From contig PCBI01000018.1 of assembly GCA_002730875.1 (NCBI GenBank), positions 191,001 through 255,000 on the forward strand: a stretch of DNA of 64,000 nt, in the 5' to 3' direction. Positions 16,986 to 26,869 of the stretch are shown here, one piece after another; position 1 is the stretch's first letter; the number at the start of each line of letters is the position of its first letter. The notes under the pieces are model-generated. The model worked only from the letters and a program-made list of their open reading frames with translations, was not told the DNA's origin and searched no databases. A program made the position numbers and the translations under genes. This DNA is from Spirochaetaceae bacterium. GTDB taxonomy: Bacteria; Spirochaetota; Leptospiria; Leptospirales; Leptonemataceae.

Positions 16986-17732
16986 ATGAAGCATTTTGGG
17001 TTAATACTGCTCATTGGGTTTTCGGGTTGCGTGTCTCAGGTCTATCTCGTGGAAGGTGCCCGACAAACGCCGGCCAGGAATAGACTGTACCTTCACTTGC
17101 CTGACGGTGTATCCCTGGAATCAGTGAACGGCGAAGTGACGGCCCTATGGGGTGCCCGTGGTCCGGCAGTCTTTGCTCCTGGTAAATATGAACTGGAGCT
17201 GGGACTGATTCGATACTCTCCAGCCGGCAGCACGGAATCTCCACGCAAGATCCAGGTGCCGTTCTCCGGGGGCCCGGGAGAGGTTTTCTATGGATGCCTT
17301 CAAAGTCCGGAAAGCGAAGATTGGGGGGTAAGGATTCTTGAGGAGAAGCAGAGTTGTTCCGGCTTTCGGGATGCGGGCACAGCTATTGCCGAGTACGATG
17401 AGGTGGAACACCGGTATTATCATCGAGATGCGGCTTTCAAGGACCGGAAGCATCTTGTTAGAGTGAACTTTGCCGAGGATACTCGACTGGATGCCATCGA
17501 CCGGAGGCCCTTGATTGCCCTGAATTACCGAGTCGCTTACCTGGAACCTGGAAATTGGACACTAAACGTTTCTCTGTTTGAAGAAAGCGGGAACTCCTGG
17601 ACCTATTCAATGGCATGGCAGGACGTTACCATAGAAGGAGTCGCCGGTAGCGAGTATTTTGTCTGTTCACAACGGCTTCCAGCGGATAAATGGAAAGCCG
17701 TTCTTTCGCGGAACGAATTCGCCTGCGATTAA
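16986..17732 (+). CDS. Lipoprotein of unknown function
   Basis: A 248-residue protein with a signal peptide and a lipobox (LLIGFSGC, Cys about 14). The mature part has Ig-like or beta-rich character: PDGVSLESVNG, FAPGKYELELGLI and YLEPGNWTLNVSLFEESG suggest two similar beta-strand segments. Several Cys pairs (GCLQSPE, KQSCSGF, FVCSQRL) may form disulfides. No family recognised. The frame is open far upstream, but that part is antisense to the thiolase-like gene; ATG 16986 starts the signal peptide. It is divergent from the thiolase/DUF35 operon, and the operator could in principle affect it. Confidence 0.75.
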   Translation: MKHFGLILLIGFSGCVSQVYLVEGARQTPARNRLYLHLPDGVSLESVNGEVTALWGARGPAVFAPGKYELELGLIRYSPAGSTESPRKIQVPFSGGPGEVFYGCLQSPESEDWGVRILEEKQSCSGFRDAGTAIAEYDEVEHRYYHRDAAFKDRKHLVRVNFAEDTRLDAIDRRPLIALNYRVAYLEPGNWTLNVSLFEESGNSWTYSMAWQDVTIEGVAGSEYFVCSQRLPADKWKAVLSRNEFACD

Positions 17733-17770
17733 TCGGATTAATCGACGGGCGCACCCTGACCATACTTCTA

Positions 17771-17789
17771 ATCTAGCTGCGAGCTAGAT
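17771..17789. other. Inverted repeat between convergent genes
   Basis: ATCTAGCT-GCG-AGCTAGAT is a perfect 8-bp inverted repeat lying between the stop of the lipoprotein (17732) and the stop of the serine hydrolase (17791). Just before it, GATTAATCG occurs twice in tandem (about 17726-17744). There is no T-tract, so it is at best a weak bidirectional terminator. Confidence 0.5.
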
Positions 17790-17790
17790 A

Positions 17791-19461
17791 TCATCTCGAA
17801 CGCAATAATGCAATTCCAGAGGTAATCCCGTAGGCCAACAGAGAAACGGCCAGGAAAAGCAGCGCATACCCCAGACGGGGAGTGAGAACAGGAAAGATAG
17901 AAGTAAGAAAAAAGTACGGTAGAGTTTGGACGTAGAGCAGCGCAGCAACCAGAAGTCCGGCCAGAATGAAGGTTGATACAGCCCCCACGGAAAACGAGAA
18001 AACTCCTGCCTGAGCTGAGTCGGCCGAGCCCAAAACTTTGCGGACCTGGCTTTTCGAAAGGAAGCCGGCCAGATTCCTGTGATGCCCCGGGTCAGCAGAG
18101 GCGATGTTCCGAAAAGCCAGCATCAGAAATAGTAGGCCGGCAAGAACGATCATCCAGACCATGGCACTCAGATAGGGCGCGCTCCGAGAAATAAGTCCCA
18201 TGCCAATCGAATCATAGCCTTCCCAGCGAGCCCAGTCGGTGAGAATGGCCGAGAAAAGTGGCCAGCTACGTTGACTGTTGGTGAGAAGAACGATTCCGTC
18301 CCCGGTCTCGGGTATTCCATGGAAATGAGTCATCCAGCCGCTTCCCTGGCCGCCGTGGGAAATGGCGCGATGATTACCGGCGGCGCCCTGGAGTTCTTCC
18401 AGGAAGTGCCCCAGCCCGTAATGTGGAAAAACCAGGCCGTAGATTCCCGAGATCTGTACCTGCGCGCTGTACATCGTTTCCCTGCTCTGGTCGTTCAACG
18501 GGCCCGGGGCCCCATATCTGCTTGCGCTGACGAATCGCGCCACGTCTTCTACGGTGGCAAACAACCCGCCGGAAGCCTTCTCCGGATAGACGTAAGGAGG
18601 AAAGGCGTCGCCGTCGTAGTTGTGGCCGTCGGGAACTCCGGGTCGCCAGGCGGGGTCATATTCGAAGGATGACTGATTCATATTGGACGGAATCAGAATC
18701 TCCCGCTGCATGTAGTCCGCAAAAGGTTCTCCGGTCACTTCCTGGATGACTAACTCCAGCAGATTGAAGCCAGTATTGGAGTAAAAGAATTCGCTGCCTG
18801 GCGACGCCCATAAATGAGCATCGTGACTCAGCGCTTCTTTCAGGGTCGGACGATCGCCGTCCGGTTCGTAGCGAACGCCAATGGTGCCCAGAGGCAGTCC
18901 GGAAGTGTGGCTCAGTAGTTGTCGGATTGTAATGGTGGAGCTATCGAAGCGGGATTCCGGAAAATCCCAGGACTTCAAATACTTTGCCACCGGCGCATCC
19001 AGATCGATCAGTCCCTGTTGCACCAGTTTCATGATGCCATGAGCCGTAACCGATTTTGAGATAGACTCCACTCGGCAGGGAGTATCCAGGGTCATCTTCG
19101 CGCCAGTTCGGTAGCTGGCAACGCCGTACGCTGCGCTGAACTCAATCTCGCCGCTACGAATCACCGCGACGACCACACCGGGCACATCGTAGCTATCCAT
19201 CAGTTCCGGGATTCTGGTATCCAGGTGGCGCTTGAATCCATCCAGATCCATGGGCGTCGGGCCCTCCGTCTTTTTTTCGCATCCGATTAGAAGGAAGGCC
19301 GGAAGGAGAGCCGAAAGCGCAAGAACACTCGAGTGGACAAATGACCGAACCCCCGCGCCTCCCAGAAATGTTAATCCCGATCGAAGACTAAAAGCCAGGG
19401 CCAATCGTTTTCTACGGCGAATGGCCGCGAGTTGAAGTTGGGCGATTTCTGAGAAGGGCAT
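17791..19461 (-). CDS. Serine beta-lactamase-family hydrolase with C-terminal membrane domain
   Basis: A 556-residue protein of the class C beta-lactamase/penicillin-binding-like family. A long n-region precedes a hydrophobic segment ending in FLLIGC (Cys61, lipobox). The catalytic SxxK is VESISK (Ser133, Lys136), the second motif is YSNTGFN, and the third is SHGGQGSG (HGG type), which suggests an esterase or peptidase more than a beta-lactamase. The last 150 residues contain four or five hydrophobic segments, so the hydrolase domain is tethered to the membrane at both ends. ATG 19461 with AGG close before it is used. Substrate unknown. Confidence 0.87.
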   Translation of the reverse strand: MPFSEIAQLQLAAIRRRKRLALAFSLRSGLTFLGGAGVRSFVHSSVLALSALLPAFLLIGCEKKTEGPTPMDLDGFKRHLDTRIPELMDSYDVPGVVVAVIRSGEIEFSAAYGVASYRTGAKMTLDTPCRVESISKSVTAHGIMKLVQQGLIDLDAPVAKYLKSWDFPESRFDSSTITIRQLLSHTSGLPLGTIGVRYEPDGDRPTLKEALSHDAHLWASPGSEFFYSNTGFNLLELVIQEVTGEPFADYMQREILIPSNMNQSSFEYDPAWRPGVPDGHNYDGDAFPPYVYPEKASGGLFATVEDVARFVSASRYGAPGPLNDQSRETMYSAQVQISGIYGLVFPHYGLGHFLEELQGAAGNHRAISHGGQGSGWMTHFHGIPETGDGIVLLTNSQRSWPLFSAILTDWARWEGYDSIGMGLISRSAPYLSAMVWMIVLAGLLFLMLAFRNIASADPGHHRNLAGFLSKSQVRKVLGSADSAQAGVFSFSVGAVSTFILAGLLVAALLYVQTLPYFFLTSIFPVLTPRLGYALLFLAVSLLAYGITSGIALLRSR

Positions 19462-19529
19462 CCTGAGTTAAAGAGAGTTCGAAGGCCGGACCAGGACAGT
19501 CCGGCCCATGAAAGCTCCTAATCTATTAC

Positions 19530-20165
19530 TTATTGCTGTCGTCCTTCGATTACCTGAAGAAGCACAGCCGCCGCCAGCCCCAGTCGCTTATCCAGGGAAG
19601 TGCCCTGGTTAAAGTTAATGGTGATCTGCGGAACGAAAGGATTGAAGGCCTGCTTGAATTGCGCAGCCTCCTGACCGTTTACGGTAACGGTAAATGCCTG
19701 GGGCACCAGATTGGAAAGCAACCTTCGCACCATGGCCAGCGCCATGCTGTCTTCTTGAATGGTTCCAATTTCATTTTCTGAGGCGTCCAGAATGAGCCAG
19801 GAGTCGCGTAGAATAGACTTCAGTCCTTTTCTTCGCAGCGTTCCGATTCGCTGACCGGTCTTCGCATCGTCCACGTCGTATGAAGCTCCAAAGTCGATCA
19901 CGCTTCGCGCATTGATAGTGAGTAGCTCTTCGCTTTTTGATTCGTCCGCGTATACTGTGATGGCTTCCTTTAGCTTGAAAGCCTTTTGCTTCACGAAGAG
20001 AAGCAGGTTCTGCCTGTTTCCGTCGTAGATTTTGATTTCGTTTCCGAATAGTTTCCAGAATTTCATTCTGCAGTAGTACTGGTCTAATGAGTAACGATCC
20101 ATATTCCTGTATCCCGTTTTTAGTGCTGCCCTGGGAGCCAGCCTGAACCAGGGTAGTTTTGCCAT
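19530..20165 (-). CDS. LURP-one-related (Tubby-like fold) protein
   Basis: A 211-residue protein that fits the LURP-one-related/DUF567 family, a 12-strand barrel around a central helix, related to phospholipid scramblases and Tubby. Typical pieces: YYCRMKFWKLFGNEIKIYDG at the start, LLFVKQKAFKLKEAITVYAD, and RRKGLKSILRDSWLILD with NEIGTIQED. The last residues form a hydrophobic helix (LAAAVLLQVIEG). The start is uncertain: ATG 20165 is used, but the internal ATG 20102 gives a protein that begins closer to the family's usual start. The role is unknown; membrane lipid binding is an inference. Confidence 0.75.
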   Translation of the reverse strand: MAKLPWFRLAPRAALKTGYRNMDRYSLDQYYCRMKFWKLFGNEIKIYDGNRQNLLLFVKQKAFKLKEAITVYADESKSEELLTINARSVIDFGASYDVDDAKTGQRIGTLRRKGLKSILRDSWLILDASENEIGTIQEDSMALAMVRRLLSNLVPQAFTVTVNGQEAAQFKQAFNPFVPQITINFNQGTSLDKRLGLAAAVLLQVIEGRQQ

Positions 20166-20396
20166 ACTGGCTTTTCCAGCCGGATTTACTCCGGTTGGGC
20201 TCTCCGGGTTTTGCTGTTCAGTAATTCTCCCGGCCCTTTCCGGCGGTTCGGGGCCGTTCTATATCCCTCCCTTTGACTCCTAAATGGCCTCTACGGCCTC
20301 TTTCGGGCCGGGACGATGCGCACCCTGGACACAATTCTATTTTCGTCCAGGGATTTTTGTGGACGGTGCACCTTCGCCGTGCATTATTGAGTGCAC

Positions 20397-21200
20397 ATGA
20401 ATCCCTTTTATTTTGATACAGCCAATATTCTATTGAGCCTGATTGTATCTATGGCTCTGCAAGCGATCTTCTTCGTTTTTGCCGCCACCTTGAAGACGGA
20501 CAAAGTAACCGATTTAACCTACAGTCTTACATTCCTGCTTCTTGCCGGCGGGCTGCTTTTCATGCATCCGGAGCCGGAGTCAGGCCATTACGTCCTGGCC
20601 GGCATGGTGGCCCTGTGGTCCATTCGCCTGGGAGGCTATTTGCTAGTACGAATCATCCAGATGGGTCGGGACCGGCGATTCGACGGCATTCGGGAGAACT
20701 TTGTTTCCTTCCTTCTGTTCTGGATCTTTCAGGGGATTACCGTATGGGCCACCATGTTACCCGTGACCTATGCCCTTAGCCAGGAGTCGCTGCCCACCGA
20801 AGCGGCCTTTGCCCTGGGATCGGCCCTCTGGCTGCTGGGGCTGATCTGGGAATCCGTTGCCGACCAGCAGAAGTTTGCATTCAAGAGCAATCCAGAAAAC
20901 GAAAACCGTTGGATTCAACATGGCCTCTGGAAGTTTTCCCGACATCCGAACTACTTCGGCGAGATACTGCTCTGGTGGGCCCTGTTTCTGGCGGTGACCC
21001 CCGTATTGTCCGAATGGGCCTGGCTTACAGCCATTGGACCTATATTTATCACCTGCATTCTGCTCTTCTTCAGCGGAATACCGCCCCTGGAAAGACGATA
21101 CAAGAAGAAGTACGGAGATAACCCGGAATTTCAGTCCTATCACAAGGGAACCAGCATGCTCATACCCTGGCTTCCGGCCAGGGACGATGCTAACCGCTAA
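20397..21200 (+). CDS. DUF1295 membrane protein (steroid 5-alpha-reductase family)
   Basis: A 267-residue membrane protein with six or seven predicted helices. The C-terminal NADPH-binding signature of the DUF1295/steroid 5-alpha-reductase/ICMT-like family is clear: HGLWKFSRHPNYFGEILLWW followed by PPLERRYKKKYGDNPEFQSY. The family reduces double bonds or methylates lipids, and bacterial members often have unknown substrates. ATG 20397 is used; an in-frame GTG lies two codons earlier and neither has a good ribosome binding site. It is divergent from the LURP-like gene. The upstream 230 bases hold only a short GGCCTCTACGGCCTC repeat. Confidence 0.88.
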   Translation: MNPFYFDTANILLSLIVSMALQAIFFVFAATLKTDKVTDLTYSLTFLLLAGGLLFMHPEPESGHYVLAGMVALWSIRLGGYLLVRIIQMGRDRRFDGIRENFVSFLLFWIFQGITVWATMLPVTYALSQESLPTEAAFALGSALWLLGLIWESVADQQKFAFKSNPENENRWIQHGLWKFSRHPNYFGEILLWWALFLAVTPVLSEWAWLTAIGPIFITCILLFFSGIPPLERRYKKKYGDNPEFQSYHKGTSMLIPWLPARDDANR

Positions 21201-21346
21201 ATCAAGATCAGTCGCCGTTAGGCTTGCGGGAGTGAAGTTTCAGCGAGCGAAAGACAGATTAGTATGTCACAGCCGTAGGCTCGAATCCGGTGAATGTGAG
21301 CCCTGTAGCAGGATCGAAGGATCCATGGGCGGTTAGATTGGGCGGA

Positions 21347-23740
21347 TTATTCGGCAACAAATAAGAGGGTTCCATTCGTAAAGAAATTCGGCTCCTGCTC
21401 GGTAAGCTGAATGTATCGTCCATCGCCGCTTCGCGTGAACTGCATGCCATCGCTTAGCTGCACCGTGCTTCCAGGAGGCGCCGACAGATGATAGGTTCGC
21501 TTACCGGAACCGATCAGCGTCGCGACGATTGCATCGCCGTTTTCTTTCAAGGTAAGACGGTATTCTTTGAGTTCTTTGCCGGACACCCAGTCCTCGGCCC
21601 GATAACTACCATTTAGAAGCCACGGATTGTCGTCCAGGCCGAACCATCGCTCGCGCTTGCTTTGCGGATTTAGAAAGGCCACCACCGGCTCGGAGGCAGG
21701 AGAAACCGAAGGACCGGACCGAGCCTGCACTCGGATGGCATAGGCGCCAGGGTCCTGTAACTTCAGGTTTTCGTTCTGGAGCAATCGGCTGGAAGCATCC
21801 ACGGTCTTTACTTTTTCGTATCCGCTTCCGGGCAGCCGGGCAAGAAGTATATCGTAAGATTCTGCGTCGGGAACCTTCTTCCAGTTCAGCGATAACGTAC
21901 CTTCTTCCCGGGACGTTACTGCTAATTGGTCCGGGGCAGGCAAGTTCTTAATAGAACGTTCCGCAGTCAGGGTTTCCGACGTACGACCGTAGACTACAGG
22001 ACTGGTGGGACCCGAACCCGCCGAGTTTACGGCGACAATGCGATATCCGTACCACTGACCCGCCTTCAAATCCCCGTCCTGGTATTCAGGTTGTCCGGTG
22101 CGAAATGGACCTTCCCAGACTTTTCTTGCCGGATCAAAGCGATACACCAGATACTGATTTACTCCCGGGGCGGCATCCCATTGCAGCTTGATTCGATTCT
22201 GCATACTTCCGCGACTAACCTGGACTCCCGTGACCATGGCTGGCGGCAGATCGCCTCCGGCGGCCGTGAGTACCAACGGACGACTCCAGACGCCTTTGAT
22301 GTTTGTGTCTACTTTTCGAATCCTGTAGGTGTATCGCACGCCCGGGGAAACCCGGTAATCCTTGAACTCCTGGGCACGACTGGTACCCAGAGATTCCCAG
22401 CGCGAAGCGGAGTCGTTCCAACGTTGCACCTCGAAGGATGGAGACGAAGACTGCCAGTTTAGATGAGCATAAACCTGTGTGCCCTTTTTCACCATCTTGC
22501 CGCCCAGGATCTCAATCCGGCTGGACGGGTCGGGATTGGTGGAGGCAAATCCCTGTACCACCGGCGCTCGTTCGGATGCTGACTTGCCTTTCTCGTCCAG
22601 AGTCAGTATCCGATAGGCGTATGGACGCCCGGGCTCAACGGTGCTATCGCGAAACAATGTGGCTGTGGAATAGCCGATAGTATGAAAGTCCAGTTCCTGT
22701 TTTCCTGAAATAATGGCTCTTTGCACTTCATAAGCCAGTGCAGAATCCACCGCGCTCCAGGTAACCTCAACATGTCGCGAGGACTCGCCCCGGGAAGCGA
22801 CGATCTGCTCCGGCGCAGGCAGAGCATCGGGCACATTTGTTGCTACATTGGCAGGAGCGCTTTCTTCGATTATCAGCGCGGTGCGAATGATCCGACCCAT
22901 GGCTTTGTAAGATATCCAGCCAAAGCCTTGATCTCCCCAGTTCTGCCCCCAGGAATTCATGATCTTGAATGCGCCATCCGGACCCCGATCGTCGTCGTAG
23001 CCTACTATGACCACCGAGTGTCCTCCAAGAAAGGCCCCCTCGGGCCCGGTAAAGACGCCGGACTTTAGATCCAACAGGTTTTCGTAGAGCAAGATGCCCA
23101 CCATGACGGGATGACCTGCGGCAACCTGCCTTTTTATGCCTTCCGGCGCATGACTGGATAGTATGCGATAGCCTTCAATGCGAAACTCCCGTGCGATAGG
23201 GACCAGCCTTCGATCCGGCGAAGCGGACCGTTTGCCGGGCTCATAGGGCATTTCGCTCCAGGGCACGGCGCCTTCCCGTAGCAGAACGTCCAAGGCTTCC
23301 GGAAATGTGGAGCCTTTTTCGTCGTTGCCCAGATGCGCCTGGCTGAAAGCGGGGGAGAATACATGATGACCTGGACCCCCGCTGAAAGGGCTGTCCAGGC
23401 CCCATTTCCTGTGCAGATTCTCGTAGTAGGATTTTACGGCATACACCGCCGCCCAGGAAATGCAACTGGCCTGATCGCCCTGATAACCCACGGGAGGCAT
23501 CTGCGAAGAAAGGTCAATCTCTGATGGTAAGGGGGCCGGACTGAGCTGACCCGGAAGATCTGTGCCCGGGATGGCCGAAAGCTCTTTCCAGCCCGCCTGC
23601 CTGTACCCGCAGTCCCGGCACGGTTCGCCGTTTACCTCATGGAATGCAATAATCAAAGCAAGGCCGAGCAGCCAGACCAAAGCCGGACCGGGGCGGCCCC
23701 GGCGCCCGATCATAGAGAAACTTTTGCTGGCTGACTGCAT
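21347..23740 (-). CDS. Secreted papain-family (C1A) peptidase with fibronectin III repeats
   Basis: A 797-residue secreted protease. After a signal peptide (LVWLLGLALIIAFHEVNGE) comes a papain-like domain (about 80-310) with the oxyanion Gln and catalytic Cys in GYQGDQASCISWA, the His in GGHSVVIVGYDDD and the Asn in IMNSWGQNWGDQGFGWI, so all catalytic residues are present. No separate propeptide is obvious. About 330-700 holds four fibronectin type III-like repeats (each with ..APE.., VTWSAV.., AYEVQRA and similar). A short C-terminal domain (about 705-797) with GSGKRTYHL and RYIQLTE resembles the end of its neighbour. It follows its paralogue at 23776 by 35 bases, in an operon. Confidence 0.9.
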   Translation of the reverse strand: MQSASKSFSMIGRRGRPGPALVWLLGLALIIAFHEVNGEPCRDCGYRQAGWKELSAIPGTDLPGQLSPAPLPSEIDLSSQMPPVGYQGDQASCISWAAVYAVKSYYENLHRKWGLDSPFSGGPGHHVFSPAFSQAHLGNDEKGSTFPEALDVLLREGAVPWSEMPYEPGKRSASPDRRLVPIAREFRIEGYRILSSHAPEGIKRQVAAGHPVMVGILLYENLLDLKSGVFTGPEGAFLGGHSVVIVGYDDDRGPDGAFKIMNSWGQNWGDQGFGWISYKAMGRIIRTALIIEESAPANVATNVPDALPAPEQIVASRGESSRHVEVTWSAVDSALAYEVQRAIISGKQELDFHTIGYSTATLFRDSTVEPGRPYAYRILTLDEKGKSASERAPVVQGFASTNPDPSSRIEILGGKMVKKGTQVYAHLNWQSSSPSFEVQRWNDSASRWESLGTSRAQEFKDYRVSPGVRYTYRIRKVDTNIKGVWSRPLVLTAAGGDLPPAMVTGVQVSRGSMQNRIKLQWDAAPGVNQYLVYRFDPARKVWEGPFRTGQPEYQDGDLKAGQWYGYRIVAVNSAGSGPTSPVVYGRTSETLTAERSIKNLPAPDQLAVTSREEGTLSLNWKKVPDAESYDILLARLPGSGYEKVKTVDASSRLLQNENLKLQDPGAYAIRVQARSGPSVSPASEPVVAFLNPQSKRERWFGLDDNPWLLNGSYRAEDWVSGKELKEYRLTLKENGDAIVATLIGSGKRTYHLSAPPGSTVQLSDGMQFTRSGDGRYIQLTEQEPNFFTNGTLLFVAE

Positions 23741-23775
23741 TCAGATGACTCGCTTCTTGATAGCTGGTTCCTGGA

Positions 23776-26346
23776 TCATTCGATTCGGGTTACGGTAACG
23801 GTTCGGCCAGAAAGAATGGGCACGGACTCATCGCTTTCCAGATACAGTATGCCGTCCTGTTCGTCGGCAAGGATTCGGATACTTCCCGCTTCCAGCACAT
23901 CGCTTTTGGCCGCATACCGACCCGAGAACCTGGAGGTGCCCCCGTCCGTTTTCATGGAAACCGTGAATCGATCCTGATCTGCGCTGATCGTAACCTCCAC
24001 GGGCCGCATCTTGCCGTCAAAGAATTCGCCTTTCCAGTCGCCGGTAAATCGCTGTAGGCCGGTGCCCGGCATGAACCGATGCTTCTTCTGAACCACTTCA
24101 GGATTGCGGTAGGCGCTGACTTTGTCGGAATTTTCGGATTCCCCGCCCAGATCCGATTTTGTACGAATCACGTAGAAGAATAGATCTCCCGGTTTTCCGG
24201 GAACCTTTTCGCTGAAGCTGGTCTTACCGGCCGGCACCGAAGCAACATACTCATAATCCGAGCCTGTCATGGCGTCCAGAAAGCCTTTTCCCCGCACCTG
24301 AGTCCTAAATACGTAGTATTCGCTGGCCCCTTTCACAGCATCCCAATCGATTCGCACTGTTTCGCCGGTCATGGATGAACGAACATTGTTCGGAGGAGGA
24401 AGAATCAATCCGGCCCGCTGTGCGTTTGGATTGGCTCTACCCAGAGCGGGCTGGCTGTAAGCGCTATTGCCCGCCTCGTTAGCGGCCACCACTACATAGG
24501 CGAACCATCGGCCGGACTTCACATTGCCGTCGCGATCGGTAAACCTATTGCTTCGAATCGTCTGCGGGCCTTCCCATACCTTTCGGCCATAGTCGTATCG
24601 AAACAATCCGTAATGGGTGGCCCCCGGAACGGCGCTCCATTCCAACTCAATGCGATCGTTATATATGCCGCGGGAAGCCTGTACGGATCCCGGTTTTTCG
24701 GGTTTGGTGGCCTGCCCCGGAAGATTGATCTGCACCGGTTCGGACCATTCGCCGGCCCCTTTGCTGTTAATGGCGCGCACCGCATAAGCGGTGATCGTAT
24801 TTCGGCCCGGATTGGAATCGTTATAAGCGGGACTGGTTGAGGTTCCGATGACGGACCAGCTTTCCGTAGCCGCATTATAACGCGCAATCTGATAGCGGTT
24901 GGCTCCGGAAACGGTGTTCCAGTTCAGCGCAACGCTAACACCGGCCACGGCGCGAAGACTTGCATCAAGACCGGTCACCTTCGTGGGCGCGCTGGTTCCC
25001 CCGGCCTGGGCAAATCCTTCCACGATTCGTGACTGCTCCGGATCGGAATAGTTGTCTTCCGAAGCAACAGCAATCACCAGGTACTTATAGGACACCCCCG
25101 GCTGCACGGTAGTGTCTGAATGAACCGTAGTCTCTGCGTAGGCGATTTCTTCGAATCCCTGTCCCCCGGGTTCTGCGCGAAATACAACATAAACCACGGC
25201 GCCGCTTACAGCTGACCAGCTGATCTCCACGCGATCGCTGTAGGTTCCACGACTGGCAGATACGTTTGCAGGAGGTTGGATTTTGTCCGACTGTTCAGGA
25301 CCCGGGTTGGGACCGGGACCAGGGCCGGGCGAAGGGTTGGATTCCTGAACGTCATACATGACCATGATGTAAGGATTCAACTGCTTCCACATTCGGTAGG
25401 AGATCCAGCCGTAGCCACGATCGCCCCACTGGGTTCCCCAGGAATTTATGAGCTTGAAGGCCCCCACATCGCCGTTGGGAGAACGTTTATTGTCGTCGTA
25501 GCCGACCAGGGTCATTGCATGGCCGCCGTAATTCTGCCCTCCTTTTCGGTCGTACACCTGCCCGGCTCGCAGATTATAGAATGCATCATCCACCGGAACC
25601 CCAAAGACCACCGGGTTGCCGCTGGATAGTTCCGCTTTCACGGCATCCAGATTATGGTAAGGAATTCGCTTGAAGCTCTTTGCTTTGAAACTCTGGGCCT
25701 GCTGACGCGCTCCGGAGGACGGCTGACGTCGGTAATCCCCTTCATTGTAAGGCATGGCCGCCCAGGGCGCAATACCCTGCTGCACCGCCACGCGCATGGC
25801 ATCGTCGATTACGGATCCATTGTCCCGTCCGCCATTGATTTGATTGTAAACATAGGCCGGGGAAAAAACTCTCTGTCCGGAACCGCCACGAACCGGCGAA
25901 TCATACTGCCAATTTCTCTCTACATGCTCCTGGTAACTTTTTGCAGCGTAAGCTACGGCCCAGGCAACGCAACTGCCCTGGCGACCTTGATTACCCACCG
26001 GTGGCATGCGCGAACTGAGATCCACACTCGATGGCAGACCACGGTGACGAATCTGTGTGGAAGGGGCCAACGGGACCGAGCGCATAGCCGCCGGAGCCGT
26101 GGGGTTATAGCCACAGTCCATCTGGTTTCCGTCACATCCAGATGGCCGTACGGAAGAGGGATCGAATCCCGGCTCGGCAAAAAGCACGCTGCTGAACAAC
26201 AGGGCCGTAGCGACCAGCGCACGCAGTCCGCTACGCAGAAGCTTTCCCGAATGGACCGGGGATGGCATGCCGAACGTCTGGTCGACGTCGCCGACCCGGC
26301 TTCTTGTGCCTCCAGGCAGAAAAAATACACCATTCCGATTTTTCAT
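23776..26346 (-). CDS. Secreted papain-family (C1A) peptidase with fibronectin III repeats, paralogue
   Basis: An 856-residue paralogue of the neighbouring protease. Signal-like region (ALVATALLFSSVLFAEPG); papain domain with Gln/Cys in GNQGRQGSCVAWA, His in GGHAMTLVGYDDN and Asn in LINSWGTQWGDRGYGWISY; a Pro/Gly linker (PSPGPGPGPNPGPEQ); then four fibronectin III-like repeats and a C-terminal domain with FTGDWKGEF, SRFSGRYAAK and GRTVTVTRIE, which looks like a small beta-barrel. ATG 26346 has GGGGGAATT before it. The two genes are tandem duplicates that have diverged strongly, so they may cut different substrates. Expected site: periplasm, surface or medium. Confidence 0.9.
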   Translation of the reverse strand: MKNRNGVFFLPGGTRSRVGDVDQTFGMPSPVHSGKLLRSGLRALVATALLFSSVLFAEPGFDPSSVRPSGCDGNQMDCGYNPTAPAAMRSVPLAPSTQIRHRGLPSSVDLSSRMPPVGNQGRQGSCVAWAVAYAAKSYQEHVERNWQYDSPVRGGSGQRVFSPAYVYNQINGGRDNGSVIDDAMRVAVQQGIAPWAAMPYNEGDYRRQPSSGARQQAQSFKAKSFKRIPYHNLDAVKAELSSGNPVVFGVPVDDAFYNLRAGQVYDRKGGQNYGGHAMTLVGYDDNKRSPNGDVGAFKLINSWGTQWGDRGYGWISYRMWKQLNPYIMVMYDVQESNPSPGPGPGPNPGPEQSDKIQPPANVSASRGTYSDRVEISWSAVSGAVVYVVFRAEPGGQGFEEIAYAETTVHSDTTVQPGVSYKYLVIAVASEDNYSDPEQSRIVEGFAQAGGTSAPTKVTGLDASLRAVAGVSVALNWNTVSGANRYQIARYNAATESWSVIGTSTSPAYNDSNPGRNTITAYAVRAINSKGAGEWSEPVQINLPGQATKPEKPGSVQASRGIYNDRIELEWSAVPGATHYGLFRYDYGRKVWEGPQTIRSNRFTDRDGNVKSGRWFAYVVVAANEAGNSAYSQPALGRANPNAQRAGLILPPPNNVRSSMTGETVRIDWDAVKGASEYYVFRTQVRGKGFLDAMTGSDYEYVASVPAGKTSFSEKVPGKPGDLFFYVIRTKSDLGGESENSDKVSAYRNPEVVQKKHRFMPGTGLQRFTGDWKGEFFDGKMRPVEVTISADQDRFTVSMKTDGGTSRFSGRYAAKSDVLEAGSIRILADEQDGILYLESDESVPILSGRTVTVTRIE

Positions 26347-26419
26347 AATTCCCCCTGTTTACCGGACGTGTTTATCAGACGACATTACTGGCCGTCAGGT
26401 TTTTCAGAGTGCAACTGTT

Positions 26420-26869
26420 TTACGGAAGTTTGCGAATTTCTTGGCCGAGCTCTTCATCGTATGGGTGAAAAGCAAATGCCTGGGGGCTGTAGAGCACAGG
26501 AACGGCGATAGTTCGTCCGTCCACCTGCTGTCGCTTGATGTTCAGAAAAACAACCCAGTGTCCGGGACCCGGGGGCTCTCGGAGGCCGGATTCAAAGGAT
26601 TGGGGCGCTATCAAGAAGTTCAAAACCCGCAGTGTGCCGGCCTCGAAACCAGGGGATGCCTTCAATACTTGCTGTACCTGAATACCTAGTTGCACCGCAC
26701 TAACAACGCTGTTCAATCCGGTCTGCTGCGAAGACGTGACAACCACGTGGATCACAACGTCGCTGTTTCGGGCCCGATCCAGAGGCGCCTCCATGGGCGG
26801 CAAAGCCTGCAGGTTCCCTGACAGCAGGATAGCGGCGGCAGCTATTAGGATGAATCGGCGGAAGTTCAT
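26420..26869 (-). CDS. Secreted protein of unknown function
   Basis: A 149-residue protein with a signal peptide (RFILIAAAAILLSGNLQA). The mature part contains VVIHVVVTSSQQTG, AGTLRVLNFLIAP and GPGHWVVFLNIKRQQ, a pattern like the small beta-barrel proteins that gauge redox or metal status, but no family is recognised. The ATG overlaps the stop of the upstream gene by one base (TGATG), so translation is coupled. Member of the barrel/protease cluster, 73 bases before the first protease gene. Confidence 0.7.
   Translation of the reverse strand: MNFRRFILIAAAAILLSGNLQALPPMEAPLDRARNSDVVIHVVVTSSQQTGLNSVVSAVQLGIQVQQVLKASPGFEAGTLRVLNFLIAPQSFESGLREPPGPGHWVVFLNIKRQQVDGRTIAVPVLYSPQAFAFHPYDEELGQEIRKLP

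Noticed and set aside
17771..17789. Rho-independent terminator
   Set aside because: The hairpin has no T-tract on either side; kept only as an inverted repeat.
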